Part shown: positions 34,026 through 45,233 of the stretch, in pieces
Position numbering within the stretch: the first letter of the stretch is position 1
Layout: each line of letters starts with the position of its first letter
Assembly (NCBI GenBank): GCA_026225945.1
Contig: JAMJFZ010000770.1
Span: 248,001 to 312,000, forward strand
Reading direction: 5' to 3'
DNA from: Cricetomys ansorgei
Taxonomy: Eukaryota > Chordata > Mammalia > Rodentia > Nesomyidae
DNA: 64,000 bases
Translations under genes and position numbers: made by a program
The notes under the pieces: generated by a model
Told to the model about the DNA's origin: nothing
What the model saw: the letters and a program-made list of their open reading frames with translations, nothing else
The model's database searches: none

Positions 34026-34988
34026 CTTCTCAAAGTCAGATGTCATTGTGACTTCTAGGGGACACAGACAGACGTTCAGCTGATGGCCCTTCCTCAGCAT
34101 GGTGGCGCCTCCACAGTGGGCACAGGCCGTGAGTGTGTGAGTCTCGGGTGGCCAGGCCGAGTAGAGCGTGAACGGGATTGATTTTGCTCTCAGTGGTTCC
34201 CCCAACAGTGTGCTGCCTGAGTCCCCCACCTCTCCCCAGGTTCCCTCTCACTGAGGCCTGGCCTTGTCTGTAACTTTCCCCACTAGTCCACAGAGGCTGA
34301 CTGGGCCCCAGCCAGCCTTAGGAGCCTTGTTCTCTGCTGGCCTAGCATCACCTGCGGTGTGTGCTCACCACTCCTCTCCGCTGTCATTTCAAGCCTGTCA
34401 ATAACTGATTACCACTTCCTCTCTTCCTCTGCTAGGCGAAGTTGAGCCAGGCAAACAAGACTTGTGCAGGCTTCCCTGGTCTCTGCTCTGTGATGCTTGC
34501 CCCACCCTGGGGAGCCATCCCTCCCTATCTGCCTGGGTTGTAGTCCTTTACTTAGCCGACCACTCTCCAGCAGCGCGGGCATCGAGAGTACCCTCTAATA
34601 CCCAGAGCATGCAAACTCTTCCCACCTGCCACAGACCAGTGGCTTCATTGATTCCTTTGAGGACTCACTGATGTCTGTTTCCCTCTCCCTTCTTTTCCTT
34701 CTCTACTTTCCTTGTTAAATTGCCTAAGAGATGCTTTATATAAAAGGAATAAAAGAATTGAATTTCAGAGTGCACACAGGTTCCCGGGTTCACATGAAAA
34801 GAAATCTGGGCTCGGTGATATCTTCAAAAGATTGACTTGTTTGTAAAGTCGTTTGCAGGATCTTGCCTAGAAGCACAGAGTCCATTCATTGGCAGTTCCT
34901 TAGGTTATCTATTTTCCTTTGCAGAAAGGCTCAGACTTTTGCCTTAGTTCAGAGTCTGGGTGTCTGATACTATGTGTCTAACATTTGG

Positions 34989-35651
34989 GCCGTAAGTCAG
35001 GCATTGAGCTGCCCCCCACCTGTCCTGGCCCTTGGCATGGCTGTAAGTCAGGCATTGAGCTGCCTCCCACCTGTCCTGGCCCTTGGCATGGCCGTAAGTC
35101 AGGCATTGAGCTGCCCCCCACCTGTCCTGGCCCTTGGCATGGCCGTAAGTCAGGCAGTGAGCTGCCCCCTACCTGTCCTGGCCCTTGGCATGGCCGTAAG
35201 TCAGGCATTGAGCTGCCCCCCACCTGTCCTGGCCCTTGGCATGGCCGTAAGTCAGGCATTGAGCTGCCCCCCACCTGTCCTGGCTCTTGGCATGGCCGTA
35301 AGTCAGGCATTGAGCTGCCCCCCACCTGTCCTGGCCCTTGGCATGGCCGTAAGTCAGGCATTGAGCTGCCCCCCACCTGTCCTGGCCCTTGGCATGGCCG
35401 TAAGTCAGGCATTGAGCTGCCCCCCACCTGTCCTGGCCCTTGGCATGGCCGTAAGTCAGGCATTGAGCTGCCCCCCACCTGTCCTGGCCCTTGGCATGGC
35501 CGTAAGTCAGGCATTGAGCTGCCCCCCACCTGTCCTGGCCCTTGGCATGGCCGTAAGTCAGGCATTGAGCTGCCCCCCACCTGTCCTGGCCCTTGGCATG
35601 GCCGTAAGTCAGGCATTGAGCTGCCCCCCACCTGTCCTGGCCCTTGGCATG
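34989..35651. repeat. 51-bp minisatellite, exactly 13 copies
   Basis: Unit: gccgtaagtcaggcattgag / ctgccccccacctgtcctgg / cccttggcatg. Copies 1-6 carry scattered single-base variants (for example gctgtaagtc in copy 2, ggcagtgag in copy 4, tggctcttgg in copy 6). Copies 7-13 look identical, implying recent expansion or homogenisation. Because 51 is a multiple of three, several frames on both strands stay open for over 200 codons; these are not genes. Each unit carries a GTAAGT in the UBAC2-sense direction. Confidence 0.97.
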
Positions 35652-36114
35652 TGCCAAGCCCTGTGCTGCATTCTGTCCTCAGAGTAACCCTGGGAGGTGT
35701 GGCTTCACCGAAGAGAGACTATGTCTTTCAGCAAGAACGTTTTCTGTGAGCTGGTGGAGACAGCACTGGGAGGCGGGGAGGAGTGGTTTGTGCTCGTGCA
35801 TTCGACAGTGAAGAACGGCTGTAGAAGGAAAGCGACACCAGTTTGCTTACGGTATTAATAGTGCCTTCAGAACCATCAGCACCGTACAGCCTCTCTCCCT
35901 TGGGGGCTTGATTGACATGGTAGAACACCTAAGCTTTACACTGCAGGGTCTCAGGCTGGAGCACCCTGCTGGGTGTCTGATACAGCCAGTGTGTGCTGCT
36001 CAAGAGACTGAGCTGTCACCAGAAGGTGTGTGAAGCCAGGGACCCTGCTTTCCTAGTCCAGTGTGAGGGACAGTGACACAGTTAAACTAAATTAGTGTTG
36101 TCTCAGCGTTGGCA

Positions 36115-36262
36115 TTTTTGACAATTAAGATAAGTCTTCACTGTGCTGCCAGGCTAGCCTGGATCTCACTGTGTAACCCGGACTGACTGAACCCACAGTC
36201 CCTCCTGCCTCAGCCCAGTACTAGAATTACAGTGTCTGTTAGTACGCCTGGCCTTGGCCACA
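36115..36262 (-). mobile_element. Diverged B1-type SINE, antisense
   Basis: 'cactgtgctgccaggctagcctggatctcactgtgtaaccc … tcctgcctcagcccagtactagaattacag … cgcctggcc' follows the antisense B1 core, strongly diverged. Confidence 0.6.
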
Positions 36263-37359
36263 CAGTTCTCTGCTGTGGGGTCCTTTCTGGTTCATTACAG
36301 CACCTCAGCTTCTACCCAGATTTCCAGGTAGGATCAGGTGATACTGGGGGTACTGCTTAATGGTAGGTGTGAGAACCTTCGAGAGCTGGCCCCGCTGGAG
36401 GAGCTCATGACTGCGAAGCTCGCTGAGGCCTGATCAGGTAGGATATTTCTAGTAGTTGCCGGAAATGGCTTTCTTTGGTGGAGGCTATTAGTAAAAACCT
36501 GTTTCAAAGAAGTCTAACATCTGTTTTCATTTCTGCTTTTTAAGTTGCTTTGCTGCTCAATTCCTTTATTTCAGCCATCTTCCCCTTGGACTTAAAATAT
36601 TTGAGTATGTCACAGTTTCCAGCCTGATAGGAAATAGGCTTTGTTCAAACAGAGGTAAAAGTATGAATAGCGTTCAGGATCGGATGAAAGGAAATCTAAT
36701 GCTAGTTAAGTCAGGTTCAGGTGACAGAAAGTCGATCATGGACAGTGGAGAAGTAGAAGTCTGCTGTAGCCAAGTTCACTTCCTGCTCTTGTTTATCACG
36801 GCGAGTTGTACCTTGTGAAAGATTGTAGATTCAGATCATTGTATTGTTCTGAGAAACAAATTTCAAAATCCTAACCGCGTCTTGGTAACCATAGCAAGAT
36901 ACACAACACGCAAAAATATCTCATACCTATTTTAGGATAGGATTGAATTTTTGTGTCTGTTACCTGTAGAGCTCTATTATCTGAGGCCAGAGGAAGGATG
37001 GCCTGGAGCAGTCCTGAGGTGGGTGTGGGGCAGGCCCGCGGGCTGCTCAGTTAGGCGGCAGAATGCAGCTGGCTGGTGCAGTGAGCGCCTCTCTGCTCAG
37101 GTTGCACCGTGTGCTTCATATGGAGTGCCAACTCCTGACATAAGCCGAGGTTGTCTTCCGCGGCTGACACGGCCGACACTTGGATATTTGTTGTTTAAAG
37201 AAATAAAAACCAAGGATCAGTTTTCTGATTGATATCAACAACAATGTGGAGAGAAAATGTGGAGTAACATTATAGAATATTAAGATAATTCTATTCGAGG
37301 AAAACTCTTGGTAGAATTTACTCTTTCTCTTAAGATTTTAGGATTTTGTTTGTTGGTTG

Positions 37360-37515
37360 GTTGGTTTTGTTTTTTGAGGCAAGGTTTCTCTGTTGTAACT
37401 CTGGCTGTCCTGGAACTCACTCTGTAGCCCAGGCTGGCCTCGAACTCACAGAGATCCGCCTGCCTCTGCCTTCTAAGCACTGGGATTAAAGGTGTGCGCC
37501 ACTACTCCTGGCTCT
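37360..37515 (-). mobile_element. B1 SINE, antisense
   Basis: 'gaggcaaggtttctctgttg', 'gtagcccaggctggcctcga' and 'gcactgggattaaaggtgtg' give a near full-length antisense B1 preceded by a GTTGGTTGG-rich tail region. Confidence 0.92.
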
Positions 37516-37605
37516 CTTAAGTTTTAAAGTTTTATTTTTATTTTGATGGCATTGTACTGGGATGGGGTCAAACCCAGGGCTTTGTGTATGTGAGGTAAAC
37601 TTAAA

Positions 37606-37700
37606 AAAATGTGTGTGTATGTTTGTCTGTGTCTGTGTGTGTGTCTTTGTGTGTGTCTGTGTGTCTACCTGTGTATGTCTATGTGTATGTATGCAGGCAT
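37606..37700. repeat. Impure (TG)n microsatellite
   Basis: TGTGTGTCTG/TGTATG-type repeats of about 95 bases, directly after an antisense SINE-like region. Confidence 0.85.
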
Positions 37701-39195
37701 GTGTGAGTGAGGCATGGCTTATCTTTTGTGTGGCTCTTGAGTTCAGCAGGAACTAGAACGCAGTGCAGGAGACCCCCCCCCCCTTGGTTGGTGCGGTTCT
37801 GCAGGCACAGCAGGATGGAGCAAACAGTTCTCTTGGAAGACCATGGCGTTTCCATGTGCTCTTTCAGGAGACCACTCCTGGAGGCACACCCAGATCTGCC
37901 TTGGAGTCTTTTCAGCAACTTTATAAGAGCCCAATTCTGGGTTCTGAATCTTTTTCTATACAAAGTAGTTTGAGTGGTTTTCATTCTCTGTAACTGAACG
38001 GTGGCTGACAGCCTGGTCCTCAAAAGAATATCACTGTTATATTTTACTTCAAATATATGTCTAATGCAGTGTACCCAGATCTGATCTGAAGGGTGTGTAT
38101 GTTTGTGTGTCTGTGTGTGAGAGAGAAGAGGGGAGACCATTTATATTCTCGTGTGGATTTCTAGTGTAACCTGTTCTTTATTTGTGACTTTGTTCCCGCC
38201 GTCCACCTCTTTCCAGGGCTGTGAAGATCTGTTGAATCCGCTTTCATGCGTGATCTTTGAGCGAACCACGATGTCTTCCTCCTCACATGATGTGGGTTGC
38301 TGCGGTTCAGTGATTAGATCTCTCCTCTGTCCCGCCCCCTTGATCCCCCTCCCCCTCCACCCCTGTCCTTTCCAGCTGTCCTGAGTTTCCGCTTCCATTC
38401 TTCCTGTGGGAAAGTGTTAGAGACTGTACTTAACGTAGTTTAGAATTTTATTATGGAAGATGTCAAGTGTACCAAGAGAACAGTTCTTCCTGCTCTTTGT
38501 CCACCATAATACTTCAAATAATTTGAGAAACACCTAATGAGATTTGTCTATTTGCTTTCTAAATTCTGCATGCCAAGGCCTTCGGTGTCTCTCAACTGTG
38601 TGTCTGCACCAGATTTCCCCATCTGGGGCTCTGCGGGCACCGGTGCACAGGGACAGGGATGGGTTACACTGCGTTCCAGAGGAGCTGGGGAGGGCCAAGG
38701 ACTGCCTTAGTTTCCTGTCACGGGTTAGATGTGTATGTTTAACCGAGTCTTCGTTTTCACAGTTGTGCTTTGGACAAAGTCAGTTATATTCCACTCCACG
38801 GCCTTTCCTGGACTTTACCCGTTGGGGGAGGGGGGTAGGCGGTGCACGTCATAAGTCAGTGCATGGCGACAGAACCTTGTCTCTCTTGAAGCCTCATGGG
38901 CACGCCAGGACTGGGCCACGGGAGCTGCTGTCCCAGAAGCACATGAGCATGTTACTTTTTACAAGATTCTAGGCTTTTGTAGTCTCTCTTCAGTTTCATT
39001 GTGATAGACTTCCCTCTGTCTCCCCCTCTCTCCTCTCCCCCTGAGCCCCCCCCATCTCTCTCAAAGCTTGCATGGGAAATTCATTCTGACAGGGTACAGA
39101 AGCCAGAAATAAATTTTCTCACACTCTGAGGAAATGGGGGATAAAAGCCAATCAAAACTTTCTGTGAGTTTTTGTTTTGAACTGAATGTAGCCGC

Positions 39196-39224
39196 TTCCC
39201 CCCCGCCCCCCCCGCCCCCCCCCG
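39196..39224. repeat. C-rich run, G-quadruplex candidate on the minus strand
   Basis: Three long C tracts separated by single G bases. On the minus strand this gives three runs of about eight G, which can fold as a G-quadruplex since each run can supply more than one G-triplet. Confidence 0.8.
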
Positions 39225-40439
39225 GGACACAAAGTGATGTGACTCCAGCTCGAGAGCAGCTTGCAGGCTGTTTCCATAAGCAAGACTTTGGGATGATACC
39301 TCGAACAAGAAAAAGGCAGGGCATCTGAAAAAGCATCGCCAGGGAGAAGCAACACATCCTTGTGCCAGTGAAGAGGGGCTTCAACGTTCTCAGGAAGATA
39401 AGCGGTCGAACTAACTACGTCCGGTGTTTTCTATCACGCTGTCCTCTACTTCCTGACAATGGCAGTCCGCAGAGAGTCTGCGTTTGAAGTTGTGTTATTA
39501 GAGACAAGTACGTGTAAACAGTCGTGTTACTTTTTCATGTGTGGAAGGAAGTGGCATTCTTCCTACACTGTCAGCAGAAAGTGAAAAGAAACCCTGATTG
39601 TCGTCCCGGCTCCCAGTCTGGTATATCTGACATGACGAGCAGTTGCGTGCAAAGCAAGCTTCAATTACCTGTTGCTGCCTAAGGCGTTATGACACACAGC
39701 AACATGACCCCATGTCCACCAGGCCTTGGTAATGCAGACCCATCGCTACAGTGCGCTGACCTGAGTGTTGTCGGTGTCCAGGGGCTGTGCTTAGGACCTC
39801 TCAGGACAGCAGTAAAGCTCAGGTGTCTCTGCCCCGGTGCAGTGTAGTGTCTTCGCTGAAGGGTACAAGGATGAACCAATTGCTCAGAGGCTGGAAGGCG
39901 GTGGCTAGACAGAGTTACACATTAGCCGCCTCCTACGCACTGACGAGAAGACTGGGGTCCAGAAAGGCTCAGTACCGCACAGAGTTGAGTGGTCTGGCTA
40001 CCAGCCAGCTAGACCTGAAGCTTCAGGTCCCCAAGCTGGCCCAGTATCTTCTTCCCTCATCTTAAAACACCAAGTTCCAACTCTGTGGCATAGACCGCAC
40101 AGGTCAAAATACGCTGAAAGGAAGGTGGGTGATTTGGAGCAATCACACAGGAATGAAAAGAAAGGTTAAGAATTGGATGTGAGAATAAAACAGTGAGGCG
40201 ATCAGGTGTAGGTGATAAAGCCGGCCAAGAGGGGGGTTGCAGAGAGACTACGGGCCATTCTGGGAAATGGTGAGGGAGGGAGGCCCTTAGCACAGAAAGA
40301 GAGAGGAGAAAACTGGAGTGGCTCCTGCTGAGCATGTTCAATGGGCAGGGGCATGGATTGCTCCAAGCTGGGCTGCAGAACAGACAGGAGGTTGAGCTAA
40401 AAATCCTGCTCCATCCTCCATGTGGTCTTGGTGTGTGGT

Positions 40440-41395
40440 CTCCGCATACATACTGTGATACATATATACATGCTGTGATACATATATACATACTAATACA
40501 TACATACTGTGATACATACATACATACTGTGATACATATATACATACTAATACATACATACTGTGATACATACATACATACTGTGATACATATATACATA
40601 CTAATACATACATACTGTGATACATACATACATACTGTGATACATATATACTGTGATACATATATGCATACTAATACATACTGTGATACACACATACATA
40701 CTGTGATACATGCATGTGACATATATACATACATACTGTGATACATACATACATACATACTGTGATACATATATGCATACTAATACATACTGTGATACAT
40801 GCATGTGACATATATATACATACTGTGATACATATATGCATATTAATACATACATACTGTGATACATACATACATACTGTGACACATATATGCATACTAA
40901 TACCTACATACTGTCATACATACATACATACATACATACTGTGATACATACACACATAACTGTGATACATATATGCATACTAATACATACATACTGTGAT
41001 ACATACATACATACATACTGTGATACATACACACATACTGTGATACATATATGCATACTAGTACATACAGTGATACACACATACATACTGTGATACATGC
41101 ATGTGATATATATACATACATACTGTGATACATACATACTGTGATACATATATGCATATTAATACATACATACTGTGATACATACATACATACATACTGT
41201 GATACATACAAACTGATACATACATACATACACACATAATGTGATACATACATACATACTGTGATACATATATGCATACTAATACATACATACTGTGATA
41301 CATGTACTCATACATACATACTGTGATACATACATGCATACAGTGATGCATACATACAGTGTTGCATGCATACTGTGACATACACATGCATGACA
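40440..41395. repeat. CATA-type satellite with ~54-bp higher-order unit
   Basis: Nearly 950 bases built from 'catactgtgatacatacata' and 'tactgtgatacatatataca', with 'ctaatacatacatactgtga' inserted at regular points. In the left part the order repeats about every 54 bases. The many Met/Tyr/His-rich frames on both strands are low-complexity artefacts. Confidence 0.95.
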
Positions 41396-42232
41396 TAGTG
41401 TGATTAGGTGCGTGGGAAGCTAGTGTGTGTAAATGATGAAGAGCTCATTCTTAGTCCGTTGAGATTTAAAATGACTGGAATGCGGAGGTTCAGTCATTTC
41501 TAACTTTACTGTAAAACGTCCAGAGCTAGGAGCTGTAGCAGGTACCATGTAAGCCTCTGGCTCCGAACACTGGACCCCGTCACCTGCCTCTGTCTTCACC
41601 TAAACATTCCACGAACAGATGCTGTTAGCTTTGCAGAGAATAACAAATTACAGTAAGCTGAGGTTACCAAAATAGATTGCTTTAGGGCTAATTTAAGATG
41701 GGTGTGCCCTTTTAAGTTGCATGCTACCTTGTCTTGCCTTGCCTTGCTGTGGGGACCACTGCTCCTGGATCCTGAAATACTAGCTTACTTCCAAGCAGAC
41801 TGTACTTTGGTCTCTAGTTTTGTTGGTTTGTTGGCTGAGTTCTGGTTCTTAAACGTGTGGTTTAACCCAGAGGCTCTTACAGTGTATGTCATGGACTGTT
41901 GACGTGTTTTCGGGAGGTTTCGGTGGGGCACTACAGTAAGTAATAATGTAATGGCACGTGCTGTTCAGTTAAGCGCGTGTTTGCAGCCTTTCCCTGTACC
42001 CTCACGTGCCTGAACGTGGTGCATACAGAGCCCTAGCCTTTCTTTGTGTCTGCGTGATCAGTGGCTCACGGCTAGCAGTGCAGTTGGCTACCCTCCCCAC
42101 TCTACCTCTGATTGACCAGTTGCCTTTTCTAGACTCAGTGTGAACAATCTGTCAGCTCATCCTGTGCACAAAACTGTGGAAACCAAGAGTGTGTAAATAA
42201 AAATAATTTACTTTGGAAATGTTTGAGTTCTT

Positions 42233-42370
42233 CAAAATATAGCCAGCGCTGCTTCTACCTGATAGGTACTGTTCTGGACAAAATATAGCCAGTGCTGCTT
42301 CTACCTGATAGGTACTGTTCTGGACAAAATATAGCCAGTGCTGCTTCTACCTGATAGGTACTGTTCTGGA
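42233..42370. repeat. 46-bp tandem triplication
   Basis: Copies start caaaatatagccag at 42233, 42279 and 42325, and end in taggtactgttctgga. Only one base differs (cgctgc in copy 1, tgctgc in copies 2 and 3). Confidence 0.97.
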
Positions 42371-42404
42371 CTGTTACTGAGGAGTCAATGCATTCAGCAG
42401 GTCT

Positions 42405-42635
42405 TTTAAAAAATGCTTTCATTTATTTATTTTATGTGTATAAGTGTTTCACCTGTATGTCTGTGCACTTTGTACATGCCTGGTGCCCCAGGGCGCCAGA
42501 AGAAGGCATCAGATCCCCTGGGACTGAAATTACAGGTTGTTGTGAGCTGCCATATGGGTGCTGGGAATTGAACCTGGGTCCTCTGGAAAAGCAGCCAGTG
42601 CTGTTAACCATTGATTCATCTCTCCAGTCCCACAC
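42405..42635 (-). mobile_element. B3/B2-like SINE, antisense
   Basis: 'ttcatttatttattttatgtg', 'cagaagaaggcatcagatcc' and 'gctgggaattgaacctgggtcctctggaaaagcagccagtgctgttaacc … catctctccagtccc' give the full antisense order, well preserved. It follows the 46-bp triplication. Confidence 0.92.
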
Positions 42636-43464
42636 TTAACAGATTTTAAACTGAACAGCTTTGAGAATTTTTAGATTAACTGAATGATCTTTTTAGAAGT
42701 GAAAATGAGTTTGTAAGAGAGGAATGAGGTTAGCTGAATAGCCATGCACTTTCCGAGATGCGTTTTCATGGCTTCCTCTGGCTAGGGATTGTGTGTGTGT
42801 CGGAGTTATGCAGCCCTGCTCAGGCGTGATGCTCAGGCACAAGGTCAGGGACTACGAGCAGCAGCCAGCTCTGCCCTTGTGCATGTTTCTCTTGCTGGTT
42901 AGGGTCGCACGGGAAGGAAAAGGAATGCTAACGGTGCGGAGGGCAAACATGCTCGTGTGTGAGCACCACACGCCTGTGACGGGAGCACTGGCGGCCTGTT
43001 TGGCCAGAGACAGACTTAAAAACACTTAGTTTAAGAGGCTGCTGGTCGCCATTTTGCCAGCACGCTACCGGTGACACGGCAGAAGCGCCTGTCGGTGGTG
43101 AGATGGGGGAGGGTGCGAGTGTGGCCAGCAGTGGAGTGTGTCGCACGCGTGTAAACTGTCAGAGCGCACACTTCCGGGTTGAGGTGTGGTCATGGAACTA
43201 GCTTGCTTGAAGGGCTGGGAAAGCGGGGGACCTTCTGGTTTTCACGGGGGTTCCTTTCTAGAGACCTGGCTGAGGTCACCGAGCGCTGCCCTGACAAACT
43301 TGGACATTTATAGAAGGGGCAAGGGAAGACATTGAGACCCAGACTTCTCCAGCCTCCGTCAGGCCAGCCATCTGTTGTCAGTGGCTTCAAGACCAGATGG
43401 CTCTGCGAAATTAGCGTGATTGTATCTTAACTGCACTCAGTAAAGCTGCAGTGCTGACCATTAA

Positions 43465-43740
43465 GATTAATTTCCGAAGCTGTAATCTCAGCACTCAGGA
43501 AGCTAAACGGGAAGTTTTACTTCTCTGTTTGAAGCAGGGGCTTGCTATAACATGTATGTAACCCCAGAGTGAGCTAGCCTCCGCTCGCAGCAGTCCTCCT
43601 GCCCCAGCCTCCCAAGTGTTAGGGTTCTAAGAATGTGCCTAGGGAAAGGTCTTCAGTTAAAGACCTGCCTGGAATACCGAGTGAGCCCCAGGCCAACCTG
43701 GGCTATATAATGAGACTATCTCAAAAGACAAAGACAAAAC
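43465..43740. mobile_element. Composite of B1-type SINE pieces
   Basis: Sense fragment 'gctgtaatctcagcactcagg', then an antisense piece ('cctcctgccccagcctcccaagtgttaggg'), then a sense tail ('ccaggccaacctgggctatataatgagactatctcaaaag'). This looks like one SINE broken by another. Confidence 0.55.
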
Positions 43741-43984
43741 AGGTTTATTTTAGTAAAATGAAGTATTTCCAGGGCATCTACCTCAATAAAAACTGAAATT
43801 GTGTCCTATGGTATAGTGTTTTATTTCTTCCTGTTATCTAATGGTATCATTGCCATCTGAGATACTGTACTGGGGAAATTCAGGGCTGGGACAAAGCACA
43901 TTTGAGCAGGCAAACAGTGCCTAGGAAGGCCATGCTGCTCACAATAGAGTAGTTGTCTGAGCAGATGTATAATGTTACAAGGAC

Positions 43985-44108
43985 TGGAAGCAGGACATGG
44001 CACACACCCGTGATCCCAGCACTGGGGAGGCAGGAGGCAGGAGGATCACACACCAGTTTAAGGCTAACTTGTCTCCATAGAGAGTTCCAGGCCAGCTAGA
44101 CTCTTCTC
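43985..44108 (+). mobile_element. B1 SINE, sense
   Basis: 'gacatggcacacacccgtga', 'cccagcactggggaggcagg' and 'gagttccaggccagctagac' give sense B1 order. It lies just beyond the putative GPR183 poly(A) site. Confidence 0.8.
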
Positions 44109-44119
44109 CAAAAGGGGAG

Positions 44120-44325
44120 GAAAGGGTGTGGTAGAGATGGCTCAGTGGCTAAGAGCGCTGACTGCTCTCCTGGAGGACCTACACTCGGTTTCCAGCACCA
44201 CTTGGCAGTGCACACGTCTGTACCTCAGTCAGGGGGTCTGACACGCTCTTCTGCGGGCACTGCTTACACATGGCAGCGTCTATCCACATAGAAGTAAAAT
44301 TTTAAAAAGTTTCTTAAAAAGGAAA
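44120..44325 (+). mobile_element. B2/B3-like SINE, sense
   Basis: 'gtggtagagatggctcagtggctaagagcgctgactgctctcctggagg' is a well-kept tRNA-like head. The A-rich tail reaches about 44325, close to the GPR183 3' UTR end on the other strand. Confidence 0.88.
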
Positions 44326-44372
44326 ACATTCTGAAAACTCTTAATTTATGAATTGTGTATTTTACTTCCTGA

Positions 44373-44378
44373 TTTATT
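44373..44378 (-). terminator. Gpr183: Putative GPR183 poly(A) signal
   Basis: AATAAA on the minus strand, about 860 bases past the stop, and the only canonical hexamer I found in that stretch. It would give a 3' UTR of about 870-880 bases that includes the TA/CATA-rich run at 44985-45065. Confidence 0.5.
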
Positions 44379-44984
44379 TAGGCAAGTATGGCAATAATAA
44401 TTGTATCTTCATTGCCCCCACGTCTCATAACCTAACCTACAGGTATGTAGATGCCAGGTACTACCAACCTGCAGAAAAAATTCCCCAGCCCCAAGGAAAC
44501 CAAGCATGCGCGCGTATTTTCTATTCTGAAAGCAGCAGCATGTAGACACGCTCTCCACTGGTTCCTCTGTGGAAAGCCCGGGCCGTATTCCTGAGCAGTG
44601 GTCCACAGGCGCTTCCGGCTGTGTGGGGAGGGCCTCTGTCTGCACCAGCGTTTACACCGTTGCTTTTTGTATCCATCATTTGTGAGTTACACTTGCAACG
44701 TCTGCTGCTGGCTGACTGGCATATTAACACTTTTGTTACACTCTCTTCTTTACCCAACAAAAACGTTTAAGACAGTTGTCTCAGAACAAAACAAACAAGT
44801 ACAAAATATTACTATGGAGATAAAAATCTAAAATTGAAAAAAGTGTAAATTAAGAAACATGTTCCGTATATTACAGCATTAACATTTTTACACTGGTAAA
44901 TGTATAGTGGAATCAGTCTTTTTTCTTTTGCTAAACTATTGGCAGGAAATAGTAATGGTCATGTTACACAGAACGTTCCCTTTT

Positions 44985-45062
44985 ACACACACACACACCT
45001 ATATATATATACATACATACATATACACATACACGTACATATACATATACTCATGTATATAT
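44985..45062. repeat. (CA)n-(TA)n-(CATA)n run in the GPR183 3' UTR
   Basis: cacacacacac, then tatatatatat, then acatacatacatatacacat-type repeats. It lies about 170 bases beyond the GPR183 stop on the transcribed strand. Confidence 0.9.
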
Positions 45063-45233
45063 GCACGATTTCATTTACAAAGCAGAACTTTTGCTTTTGT
45101 TGTTCTGAGTCAGTCTGGATCTCAGTGCTTGGGGGAAGGGGCGGCAGCGGGAAGTAGTCCTGGCTGGGAGCTGAGCAGTCAGTCTGCAGAGTCCGTCCTG
45201 CCACTTGCGTTGCTGTGAAGCCCAGCGTGCCTT

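Larger units (their letters stand above)
27311..34988. other. Unassigned intron between listed repeats
   Basis: Blocks 27311-28451, 28998-30644, 31061-31559, 31831-32929, 33153-33559 and 34026-34988 show no recognised exon. The 186-codon plus-strand frame at 29571-30131 overlaps two other frames, has no recognisable domain and is not accepted as a gene. Confidence 0.5.
35652..42232. other. Unassigned intron between listed repeats
   Basis: Blocks 35652-36114, 36263-37359, 37701-39195, 39225-40439 and 41396-42232 contain C/T-rich patches (38320-38380, 39005-39060) but no supported gene. Open frames there are short and unremarkable. Confidence 0.5.

Noticed and set aside
34974..35749. Frames of 162-254 codons on both strands with a 17-residue repeat
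   Set aside because: The 51-bp unit is divisible by three, so stops absent from one unit stay absent; no conserved protein.
40057..41396. Met/Tyr/His-rich frames of 94-237 codons
   Set aside because: Translations of CATA/TGTG satellite on both strands.
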